A stretch of DNA of 10,000 bases from Baffinella frigidus. Taxonomy: Eukaryota > Cryptophyceae > Cryptomonadales > Baffinellaceae. The position numbers were made by a program, and so were the translations under genes. The notes below the pieces were generated by a model, which saw only the letters and a program-made list of their open reading frames with translations, searched no databases and had not been told where the DNA came from. The stretch's first letter is position 1; the number at the start of each line of letters is the position of its first letter. The stretch is from positions 96,884 through 106,883 of the forward strand of contig MU647366.1 of NCBI GenBank assembly GCA_026770585.1. The letters run 5' to 3'. Below are positions 7,772 to 10,000 of this stretch, piece after piece.

Positions 7772-9879
7772 ACCCCCCCTCGCACATGCAGCCTCCACGC
7801 CCAGCGTGTGCAATACTTCTACGCGCTCTATAACACTTATACGCACTGTATAACATTTGTGCACGCCCGCAGGTGACAATCGTCAACGACGGGGGGGTGC
7901 CATCGATGATGGAGCTTCTTCTCGCGCCGCAAGAGGCGATCCAGCTGCAGGCACCTACACCCCAAACCCTACACCCTAAACCCCAAACCCTAAACCCTGA
8001 ACCCCAAACCCTAAACCCTAAACCCCAAACCAGGCGATTTCGGCCGTGCGCACGCTCTCCGCCTCCTACGAGAACCAGGCGAAGATTGTGGAGCAGGGCG
8101 GGCTGCCGCTGATCATCGGACTTCTCCGCTCGCCGAACGTCCAAGTGCAGGAGCACGCCGCGGGCGCCATCCGGTACACTTCCTCCCTAAACCCGGAGCC
8201 CGAAACTGTTCAGGTACACTTTCTATCCGGTACACTGTCCCCCGCCTCTAACCCGACGCCCGAACCCCGACGCCCGAACCCCAAACCCCGAAACCCTGAA
8301 AAATGCATCCCCAACCTCGAACCCCCAACCCCGAAACAATCCTCTGACGCGGATTCCGTCCCGCAGCTGCTGCTTCCCTCAACCATCACCCTCAACCCCG
8401 AAACCCCAAACCTTCAACCCCGATCCCAGAAACATGGCGACGTCGGTGAACCTCAAAGCGAACATCCTGGAGACCCGAAACCCTGACCCCTAATTTCGAA
8501 ACGCTAAACCGCAACCCCCAAACGCCGCGCGCAGGAACATGGCGACGTCGGTGAACCTCAAGGTGAAGATCCTGGAGAGCGACAGAGATCCTGGAGACCT
8601 CAAACCCTGACCCCTACACCCCAAATGCAGACCCCTAAATCCCAAACCCCTGGCAGGAACATGGCGACGTCGGTGAACCTCAAAGGGAAGATCTGGAGAG
8701 CGACGGCCTGAACCAACTTAACCAAATTGGGGATCAACGTTAGGCGAATTCTCACGTGTGGCCTGGCGTGGCCCCCAAACCCTCAACCCTCAACCCCTCC
8801 CCCAGGAACATGGCGACGTCGGTGAACCTGAAGGCGAAGATCCTGGAGAGCGACGGCCTCGCGCCGATCATCGCCCTCACCCGCTCCCACTCCAACACCG
8901 CGCAAGAGGCGGCGCTGGCCTCGCTGTTCTCGCTCTCGTTCGACGCGGGCGCGCTCGTCAAGCTCGCCGAGTATGGAGGCATCCCGCCGCTGGTGCAGCT
9001 GCTGGGATCTCCCAACGACGAAATCCAGGCCCTCCCCTAAACCCTAAACACCAAACCCTGAACCCTGAACCCCAAACACTAGGCCCTAAACCACAAACCA
9101 CAAACCATAAACCATAAACCCTAAACCTGGAACCCTAAGCCCTAAACCACAAACCATAAACCATAAACCATAAACCATAAACCATAAACCATAAACCATA
9201 AACTATAAACCCTAAACCTGGAACCCTCAACGCTTGACCCTGAAGCAGGCGCTCTCCGCCGGGATCGCGCGGAACCTCTCCGCGTCGCAGGAGACGGAGT
9301 CGGAGCTGGTGGAGGCGGGGGTGCTCACGCCGATGATCCTGCTCCTCTCCTCGCCGAACAAGGCGGCGCAGGAGCACGCGGCGTCGACCCTCAAGAACCT
9401 CTCCGCCTCTGCCGCACACAAGGTCCGCACCCGAACCCCAAACCCTCAATCGTACACCCGCACCCCGACACCCGAACTCGAACCCGGGGTGAAACCTCTC
9501 CGGCTCTACCGCCCAGAAGGTGGGGATCGTGCAGGAGGGGGGCTGCACCTGAACCCTCAACCCTCAAACCTACACCTTGTATCCTGAACCCTACACTCCA
9601 AACTCTGAACCCTGAACCCTGAACCATGAACCCTAAACCCTACACCCTAAACACTAAACACTAACCCCCAAACCCTAAACCCAAAACCCAAAACCCAAAA
9701 CCCAAAACCCAAAACCCAAAACCCAAAACCCCAAACCCTAAACCCTAAACCCTAAACCCTAAACCACAAAACCTAAAACCTAAACCCTAACCCCCAAACC
9801 GGAACAGGTGCGGATGGTGCAAGAGGGGTGCATCAAGCCGCTGCTCCAAATGCTCCCCCACCCCGACGCGGCCATCCAG
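308..9879 (+). CDS. Multi-exon gene for a long armadillo-repeat protein (24 internal exons, partial at both ends)
   Basis: Joining 308-457, 600-632, 1128-1198, 1307-1365, 1513-1562, 1711-1811, 2396-2534, 2761-2858, 3042-3207, 3579-3701, 3945-3989, 4208-4330, 4931-5035, 5368-5451, 5915-5986, 6137-6322, 6862-6942, 7069-7149, 7586-7714, 7873-7950, 8034-8173, 8806-9028, 9249-9422 and 9808-9879 gives 861 codons with no stop. The product is a near-perfect array of about 21 ARM units, each shaped like (V)KIVxEGGLPPLIxLLRSxD, then xVQEQAAGALRNLSVN. The RNLS-type helix-3 motif recurs about every 41 residues across all exon joins, which is the main proof of the model. ARM arrays form a right-handed superhelix that binds peptides or partner proteins (beta-catenin, Vac8, plant ARM and U-box proteins). 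No U-box, F-box, signal peptide or membrane segment is visible, so the partner and cell location are unknown. Exon codons end mostly in G or C. Both gene ends lie outside the window. Confidence 0.9.
458..599 (+). repeat. Intron 1, nearly pure CCCTAAA telomere-type repeat
   Basis: About nine perfect CCCTAAA units follow the donor GT (458-523), then variants of the same heptamer run to the acceptor CCCAG at 595-599. The intron is essentially an array of plant- or dinoflagellate-type telomere repeat (TTTAGGG on the minus strand), with GT and AG supplied by repeat-like ends. Confidence 0.9.
600..632 (+). CDS. ARM exon 2, 11-codon microexon
   Basis: It reads VEPESDIHLFQ in phase 0 and fills the linker between helix 3 (RNVT, exon 1) and the DGAVAPLVQ helix (exon 3). 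The acceptor is CCCAG|GTC and the donor CAG|GTACAA. Support comes from exact restoration of the ARM spacing when joined to both neighbours. Confidence 0.8.
633..1127 (+). other. Intron 2: C-rich repeats with three broken copies of exon 3's head
   Basis: Degenerate CCCCAAA, CCCTGAC and CCCGAA repeats fill most of it. Copies of the start of exon 3 (GACGGGGCGGTGGCGCCG) lie at about 890-919, 942-976 and 1046-1071. The third keeps a GTCAG acceptor-like lead. All are truncated or carry small deletions. I see no other gene in it. Confidence 0.75.
1128..1198 (+). CDS. ARM exon 3
   Basis: It reads DGAVAPLVQHMMSTDHAIRKAAL plus two bases of a Gly codon (phase 2 end). It continues exon 2 as LFQ-DGAVAPLVQ, a normal ARM helix-1/2 block. 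The acceptor is TGTCAG|GAC and the donor CTCGG|GTACAC. Confidence 0.9.
1307..1365 (+). CDS. ARM exon 4
   Basis: One base completes the Gly codon of exon 3, then CVRNLSANARSKAHVLREN and the first G of the next codon follow. It gives helix 3 (CVRNLSAN) and the start of helix 1. The acceptor is CTGCAG|GTGTGT and the donor G|GTCACC. Intron 3 before it (1199-1306) is 108 bases of C-rich repeat. Confidence 0.88.
1513..1562 (+). CDS. ARM exon 5
   Basis: GG completes a Gly codon, then LQPLMAFLACNDEELQ follows. The join gives REN-G-LQPL, one residue shorter than the usual EGGLPPL. The alternative acceptor AAAG ending at 1509 would restore the length as REN-A-GLQPL, but every other acceptor here is AG|G, so I prefer GCAG|GGC. 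The donor is CAG|GTGCCT. Confidence 0.8.
1563..1710 (+). other. Intron 5: mostly unique sequence
   Basis: Unlike its neighbours, this intron is largely free of telomere-like repeat. It has an AT-richer stretch around 1575-1640 and a C run at about 1653-1667. It may show what an ordinary intron of this gene looks like. Confidence 0.7.
1711..1811 (+). CDS. ARM exon 6
   Basis: It reads ENAAVVFRNLSVNAENDD followed by KLVWEGGLPALVSLL, then two bases of a Gly codon. It contains a complete helix 3, linker and helices 1-2. The acceptor is ACGCAG|GAG and the donor CTCGG|GTTATT. A tail copy with its own GT lies downstream at 1873-1898. Confidence 0.9.
1812..2395 (+). other. Intron 6: an exon 6 tail copy and two exon 7 head copies
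   Basis: The end of exon 6 and the first bases of the intron recur 87 bases on (1873-1910, donor at 1899). Head copies of exon 7 begin at 2107 and 2292. The block at about 2035-2152 (C-rich repeat, acceptor and exon head) is repeated at about 2324-2441 with a constant 289-base offset and few mismatches; the second copy ends in the real exon 7. The rest is CCCTAAAC and CCCTGAAC repeat. Confidence 0.85.
2396..2534 (+). CDS. ARM exon 7
   Basis: One base completes Gly, then SVNETIVEHVAGAVRNLS, CGVANRPKIAEGDGVRLIV and TLLTSTNDR follow. It covers helix 2-3 of one unit and helices 1-2 of the next. The donor CGG|GTGCTC resembles the start of exon 8 (GTGCTG), so reading through the donor would insert VLPYP. 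Splicing at 2534 restores the ARM pattern. Confidence 0.9.
2535..2760 (+). other. Intron 7: partly unique, with a short exon 8 head fragment
   Basis: The first half is not repeat-like and includes a small inverted repeat (GATCCT at 2599-2604, AGGATC at 2621-2626). About 2704-2713 matches GGAGCACGCG from the start of exon 8. The end is C-rich repeat up to CCCAG at 2756-2760. Confidence 0.6.
2761..2858 (+). CDS. ARM exon 8
   Basis: It reads VLEHAAATLRNISASAAIAD then KIALEGGIAQLI and two bases of Trp. It joins exon 7 as STNDR-VLEHAAATLRNIS, an ideal ARM helix-3 lead. The acceptor is CCCAG|GTG and the donor TG|GTACCC. Confidence 0.9.
2859..3041 (+). repeat. Intron 8, CCCTAAA and CCCCAAA telomere-type repeat
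   Basis: From about 2885 to 3030 it is almost continuous CCCTAAA with CCCCAAA and CCTCAAA variants. The acceptor is ATCCAG at 3036-3041. Like intron 1, it is essentially one repeat array. Confidence 0.9.
3042..3207 (+). CDS. ARM exon 9
   Basis: One base completes Trp, then LMGGSLLPTVRIHAAVTLRN, LTAATTENEVKVVQEGILRT and LLPLLSSQDEALQDQ follow. It spans helix 2-3 of one unit and helices 1-2 of the next. The ATG at 3046 is an internal Met, since the frame continues into exon 8. The acceptor is ATCCAG|GCT and the donor CAG|GTTCTC. Confidence 0.92.
3208..3578 (+). other. Intron 9: two exon 10 head copies and a TAACCC hexamer tract
   Basis: Head copies of exon 10 with intact CAG acceptors begin at 3341 and 3451. 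The first is short and internally deleted. The second keeps 20 ARM-like codons (AAVILRNISVN type) before TAA at 3511-3513. A run of CCCTAA hexamers lies at about 3531-3564, just before the real acceptor. Confidence 0.85.
3579..3701 (+). CDS. ARM exon 10
   Basis: Forty-one codons, exactly one ARM period: AAVILRNISVNNNNDD, KLVAEGVMAPLIKNLKAP, RKLVQEQ. The acceptor is ACCAG|GCT and the donor CAG|GTGCGT. A tail copy lies at 3789-3816. Confidence 0.92.
3702..3944 (+). other. Intron 10 with an exon 10 tail copy
   Basis: Bases 3789-3816 match the last 28 bases of exon 10 (GCTCGTGCAGGAGCAG at the end) with several substitutions, but the donor is lost (AGAGTA follows). CCCTAAA, CCCCAAT and CACTCAA repeats make up the rest. 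Confidence 0.75.
3945..3989 (+). CDS. ARM exon 11, 15-codon microexon
   Basis: It reads AAGALRNLAVNPANK, a bare helix 3. Both splice joins (VQEQ-AAGALRNLA and NPANK-VKIVDEGG) give a textbook ARM repeat. The acceptor is CTGCAG|GCG and the donor AAG|GTAAAG. Confidence 0.9.
3990..4207 (+). repeat. Intron 11 with AACAAAC repeat and AT-rich patch
   Basis: After C-rich repeats, about 4047-4128 is tandem CAACAAA. About 4129-4157 is A and T only or nearly so, the most AT-rich patch in the window. The acceptor is GTGCAG at 4202-4207. Confidence 0.85.
4208..4330 (+). CDS. ARM exon 12
   Basis: Forty-one codons, one ARM period: VKIVDEGGLLPLIALLRSS, DRRVQEQAAGAIRNLATDD, NIK. This is the closest unit to the ARM consensus here. 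The acceptor is GTGCAG|GTG and the donor AAG|GTCCGC. The minus-strand reading of this stretch is a shadow. Confidence 0.93.
4331..4930 (+). other. Intron 12: exon 12 tail fragment, 14-base tandem repeat, two exon 13 head copies
   Basis: Bases 4411-4420 repeat GAACATCAAG with a following GTCC donor. About 4554-4620 is tandem CCCTGAACCCTGCA. Head copies of exon 13 lie at 4679-4719 (intact CTGCAG acceptor, 25 perfect bases) and 4862-4909 (decayed, no AG acceptor). Two short tandem copies of a CACACGCTGCTCC motif lie at about 4767-4798. Confidence 0.8.
4931..5035 (+). CDS. ARM exon 13
   Basis: Thirty-five codons: VKMAQDGALLPLANLLRVN, DEAIQEQAAGALRNLA. The donor GCG|GTGCTC resembles the start of exon 14 (GTGAAC); reading through would give VLPRN. 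Splicing gives RNLA-VNPKLRDLISDEG, which keeps the ARM period. The acceptor is CCGCAG|GTG. Confidence 0.9.
5036..5367 (+). other. Intron 13: 86-base tandem duplication carrying exon 14 head fragments
   Basis: The block at about 5213-5268 (CCTGAGCCCTGAACCC, GCATGGAGC, AAGGCAATATCCTGA) recurs at about 5299-5354 with an 86-base offset. The second block holds GAACCCGAAAGCTGC, close to the exon 14 start, and ACCTGATCTCG lies at about 5270-5280. The rest is degenerate repeat. Confidence 0.75.
5368..5451 (+). CDS. ARM exon 14, GC donor
   Basis: Twenty-eight codons: VNPKLRDLISDEGAITP then LVDLLKLANLK. The acceptor is GATCAG|GTG. The donor is non-canonical, AAG|GCATTC. A later copy of this exon tail (5662-5734) has AAG|GTACAA but is frame-broken. 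Joining to exon 15 as LKLANLK-VVKHATGAL keeps the ARM spacing, so I take the GC donor as used. Confidence 0.82.
5452..5914 (+). other. Intron 14: two tail copies of exon 14
   Basis: A short copy (GATCACGCCCCTCGTCGA) lies at 5573-5590. A long one at 5662-5734 covers LISDEGAITPLV but has a small internal duplication and reaches TAA at 5715-5717 before CTCAAG|GTACAA. An AGCATAGC micro-repeat lies at about 5640-5657. The unique region 5455-5570 is followed by C-rich repeat up to TTGCAG at 5909-5914. Confidence 0.82.
5915..5986 (+). CDS. ARM exon 15, GC donor
   Basis: Twenty-four codons: VVKHATGALANLSMNV then RNKARIVQ. It supplies helix 3 (ALANLS) and leads into DGGLPRF of exon 16. The acceptor is TTGCAG|GTT; the donor CAG|GCACAC is GC. 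A tail copy at 6044-6055 carries CAG|GTTGTG. Confidence 0.85.
5987..6136 (+). other. Intron 15 with an exon 15 tail copy
   Basis: The 12-base tail CGCATCGTCCAG recurs at 6044-6055 and is followed by GT. Around 6055 and 6091 are two copies of an AGGTTNYGAGCC motif that also marks the start of intron 16. The rest is CCCTAAA-like repeat. Confidence 0.7.
6137..6322 (+). CDS. ARM exon 16 (62 codons)
   Basis: It reads DGGLPRFIALLRSGDEQ, VQELAAVALRNLSVSADA, EVKVVQEGGIPRLIEML, HSADESGKEQ: helices 1-3 of one unit and helices 1-2 of the next, uninterrupted. The acceptor is ACCAG|GAC and the donor CAG|GTTGCG. It shows that the linker and the pre-helix-3 positions are not always split by introns. Confidence 0.95.
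6323..6861 (+). other. Intron 16: mostly unique sequence, exon 16 tail copies and a tandem repeat
   Basis: An in-frame tail copy (LDGLVEKLHSADERGEEQ, 6471-6524) is followed by GTTGCGAGCC exactly like the real donor, and similarity continues into the intron (CTCATAACCTGT). A smaller remnant lies near 6380-6400. A tandem repeat occupies 6657-6751. The block GACCCCTGACGCAGGCGCTG occurs at 6769-6788 and again at 6848-6867, where it becomes exon 17. Little telomere-like repeat is present. Confidence 0.8.
6657..6751 (+). repeat. Tandem repeat containing TCTACAGTGGACGTG
   Basis: Three copies of TCTACAGTGGACGTGYAGCGAG start near 6660, 6695 and 6717. The first and third are followed by TTTGAAGGGTAAG, so the period is about 35 then 22 bases. 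It is unrelated to the C-rich repeats. The peptide-like readings through it on the minus strand are an effect of the repetition. Confidence 0.85.
6862..6942 (+). CDS. ARM exon 17
   Basis: Twenty-seven codons: ALLALRNFSTSPDNAS then KIVRDKGLPSL. The acceptor is ACGCAG|GCG and the donor CTG|GTACAC. It joins exon 16 as GKEQ-ALLALRNFS and exon 18 as LPSL-VQCLRSDD. Confidence 0.92.
6943..7068 (+). repeat. Intron 17, C-rich degenerate repeat
   Basis: CCCTAAA, CCCCAAA and CCATAAA variants run through the 126 bases up to ACCAG at 7064-7068. I see nothing else in it. Confidence 0.85.
7069..7149 (+). CDS. ARM exon 18
   Basis: Twenty-seven codons: VQCLRSDDDKVNEHAI then VVLRNIAVHAE. The acceptor is ACCAG|GTG and the donor GAG|GTCCGC. 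Tail copies lie at 7241-7267 (LRNIAVHAE, followed by GTCCCC) and 7433-7441. Confidence 0.92.
7152..7240 (+). repeat. CT-rich simple repeat
   Basis: CTCTCTCC units, then CTGCCCCT units. It is flanked on both sides by copies of the exon 18 end: the real exon on the left and a tail copy on the right. Confidence 0.9.
7300..7350 (+). repeat. Perfect CCCTAAA telomere-type tract
   Basis: About seven uninterrupted CCCTAAA heptamers, ending at GCGCGGG. On the minus strand it is (TTTAGGG)n, the telomere repeat of plants, many algae and dinoflagellates. It sits inside an intron, with coding exons on both sides, so it is interstitial. Confidence 0.95.
7361..7432 (+). repeat. CT-rich simple repeat, second copy
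   Basis: CTCTCTCC, CTGCCTCT and CTATCTCT units. It precedes the nine-base exon 18 tail copy CACGCCGAG. Confidence 0.9.
7586..7714 (+). CDS. ARM exon 19
   Basis: Forty-three codons: VDLETAREGGLPPLVSLLRC, PDEQVQEQAILALRSLSVN, HMNE. It is a full ARM unit joined as VHAE-VDLETAREGG. The acceptor is ACGCAG|GTG and the donor GAG|GTCATC. The open frame upstream (AEAEAEDLTQ) is intron, since splicing at 7586 restores the period. Confidence 0.9.
7715..7872 (+). other. Intron 19 with CCCTCAA repeat and a 20-base direct repeat
   Basis: CCCTCAA heptamers fill about 7735-7775. About 7821-7859 holds two imperfect copies of ACGCRCTNTATAACAYTT spaced 20 bases apart. The acceptor is CCGCAG at 7867-7872. Confidence 0.75.
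7873..7950 (+). CDS. ARM exon 20, GC donor
   Basis: Twenty-six codons: VTIVNDGGVPSMMELLL then APQEAIQLQ. The first codon is GTG, joined to exon 19 as HMNE-VTIVNDGG. The acceptor is CCGCAG|GTG. The donor is CAG|GCACCT (GC). The join IQLQ-AISAVRTLS keeps the ARM period. Confidence 0.87.
7951..8033 (+). repeat. Intron 20, the shortest, all telomere-like repeat
   Basis: At 83 bases this intron is made only of CCCTAAA, CCCCAAA and CCCTGAA units. It begins GCACCTACACCC and ends CCAAACCAG. With GC at one end and nothing but repeat inside, it is the plainest case of a repeat array serving as an intron. Confidence 0.88.
8034..8173 (+). CDS. ARM exon 21
   Basis: It reads AISAVRTLSASYENQA, KIVEQGGLPLIIGLLRSP, NVQVQEHAAGAI plus two bases of Arg. 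The acceptor is ACCAG|GCG and the donor ATCCG|GTACAC. Phase 2 matches the one-base lead of exon 22 (CG|G, Arg), giving AGAIRNMA. Confidence 0.93.
8430..8474 (+). pseudogene. Exon 22 head copy 1
   Basis: It matches the first ~45 bases of exon 22 with a few substitutions (AAAGCGAACATC against AAGGCGAAGATC) and follows CCCAG. The base after AG is A, unlike all real acceptors here. It then passes into CCCGAAACCC repeat. Confidence 0.85.
8535..8583 (+). pseudogene. Exon 22 head copy 2
   Basis: It follows GCGCAG and keeps the exon 22 frame: NMATSVNLK, then VKILESD. Right after it, GAGATCCTGGAGACC repeats part of the same head. A GT at 8563-8564 (AAG|GTGAAG) could serve as a donor, making a 28-base mini-exon, but that would not preserve the ARM array. 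Confidence 0.82.
8657..8710 (+). pseudogene. Exon 22 head copy 3
   Basis: It follows TGGCAG and extends to CGACGGCCTG, so it is the longest head copy. A missing C in AAGATCTGG shifts the frame. Unique AT-richer sequence follows. Confidence 0.85.
8806..9028 (+). CDS. ARM exon 22 (74 codons), GC donor
   Basis: One base completes Arg, then NMATSVNLKAKILESDGLAP, IIALTRSHSNTAQEAALASL, FSLSFDAGALVKLAEYGG and IPPLVQLLGSPNDEIQ follow. It contains one full ARM unit plus parts of two others; helix 3 is atypical (ASLFSLS instead of RNLS). The acceptor is CCCAG|GAA; the donor CAG|GCCCTC is GC. Confidence 0.92.
9029..9248 (+). repeat. Intron 22 with CCATAAA heptamer array
   Basis: C-rich telomere-like repeat with a run of CCATAAA heptamers at about 9145-9206, a one-base variant of CCCTAAA that has expanded locally. 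CCCTAAACCTGGAACCCT occurs at both 9119-9136 and 9210-9227, framing the array. The acceptor is AAGCAG at 9243-9248. Confidence 0.88.
9249..9422 (+). CDS. ARM exon 23 (58 codons)
   Basis: It reads ALSAGIARNLSASQETES, ELVEAGVLTPMILLLSS, PNKAAQEHAASTLKNLSAS, AAHK. It gives helix 3, a linker, then a full unit. The acceptor is AAGCAG|GCG and the donor AAG|GTCCGC. It joins exon 22 as DEIQ-ALSAGIARNLS. Confidence 0.93.
9423..9807 (+). other. Intron 23: intron-less exon 23/24 junction copy and CCCAAAA array
   Basis: A fused copy of the exon 23 end and exon 24 start lies at 9493-9549. C-rich repeats of several kinds follow: CCCTGAA, then an array of CCCAAAA heptamers at about 9677-9730, then CCCTAAA at about 9731-9760. 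The acceptor is GAACAG at 9802-9807. Confidence 0.85.
9493..9549 (+). pseudogene. Exon 23 to exon 24 junction copy without the intron
   Basis: In frame it reads NLSGSTAQK then VGIVQEGGCT, followed by TGA. The first part matches the end of exon 23 (NLSASAAHK) and the second the start of exon 24 (VRMVQEGC), joined exactly at the splice point with no intron. No acceptor precedes it. Confidence 0.78.
9808..9879 (+). CDS. ARM exon 24 (last exon in the window)
   Basis: Twenty-four codons: VRMVQEGCIKPLLQML then PHPDAAIQ, helices 1-2 of the 21st unit. The acceptor is GAACAG|GTG and the donor CAG|GTACCT. The helix 3 that should follow lies past the window. Confidence 0.9.
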
Positions 9880-10000
9880 GTACCTTTAGGTCCTTGAGGT
9901 TTGAATTTCTCCCAACATATGCCAACGACACGCCCTTCCGTAGAAAGGACTGCAGAGAAAGCATTTTACCCGAAACCCCGAAACCCGAAACCCGGGTCCC
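9880..10000 (+). other. Start of intron 24
   Basis: The donor GTACCT is followed by about 85 bases of unique, AT-richer sequence, then CCCGAAA repeat. No acceptor followed by ARM coding sequence is visible before the window ends. Confidence 0.75.

Larger units (their letters stand above)
8174..8805 (+). other. Intron 21: the longest intron, with three truncated exon 22 heads
   Basis: A weak exon 21 tail copy (ATCCG|GTACAC) ends at 8229. Exon 22 head copies start at 8430 (CCCAG lead), 8535 (GCGCAG lead) and 8657 (TGGCAG lead), each holding 45-54 bases of the AACATGGCGACGTCGGTGAA block. The third has a one-base deletion (AAGATCTGG against AAGATCCTGG). Between them lies C-rich repeat. No head copy reaches a credible exon end. 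Confidence 0.9.

Noticed and set aside
8430-8860. A CRISPR-like array, because similar blocks recur at intervals
   Set aside because: The repeats are exon heads with splice acceptors, spacing and length vary, and the context is a eukaryotic gene.
120-9760. A chromosome end (true telomere)
   Set aside because: The repeats are short, degenerate and interrupted by coding exons throughout, so they are interstitial and intronic.

Overview
The window is eukaryotic nuclear DNA. It holds one long, intron-rich gene on the + strand that starts before the window and continues past it. I can assemble 24 exons (308 to 9879) whose splice phases all agree. They total 2583 coding bases, or 861 codons without a stop, and encode about 21 consecutive armadillo (ARM) repeats of roughly 41 residues each. 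No start codon, stop codon, promoter or poly(A) signal is visible, and no minus-strand gene is credible.

About three quarters of the window is intron. The 23 complete introns (83 to 632 bases) are built mostly of degenerate C-rich repeats related to the telomere heptamer CCCTAAA, always with the C-rich strand as the sense strand. Many are bounded by repeat-like ends (GTAAACCC... to ...CCCAG). All 24 acceptors read AG|G. Of the 24 donors, 20 are GT and 4 are GC, and none is a strong GTRAGT. This splice pattern, the TTTAGGG-type repeat and the GC-rich third codon positions fit a unicellular alga or alveolate. A dinoflagellate is my best guess (moderate to low confidence); a haptophyte or another alga is possible.

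The introns also carry many truncated copies of the neighbouring exons. Upstream of several exons there are one to three 'head' copies: acceptor plus the first 25 to 60 exon bases, then a return to C-rich repeat. Downstream of several exons there are 'tail' copies: the last 10 to 75 exon bases, often with a donor. One copy (9493-9549) joins the end of one exon to the start of the next with no intron between them. These remnants explain most of what looks like extra coding sequence in the introns.

Layout: 1-307 intron with a CT tract and a broken exon tail; 308-1562 exons 1-5; 1711-3207 exons 6-9; 3579-5451 exons 10-14; 5915-6942 exons 15-17; 7069-9028 exons 18-22; 9249-9879 exons 23-24; the remainder is intron. 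The protein is probably a superhelical protein-binding scaffold. No further function can be read from this window.
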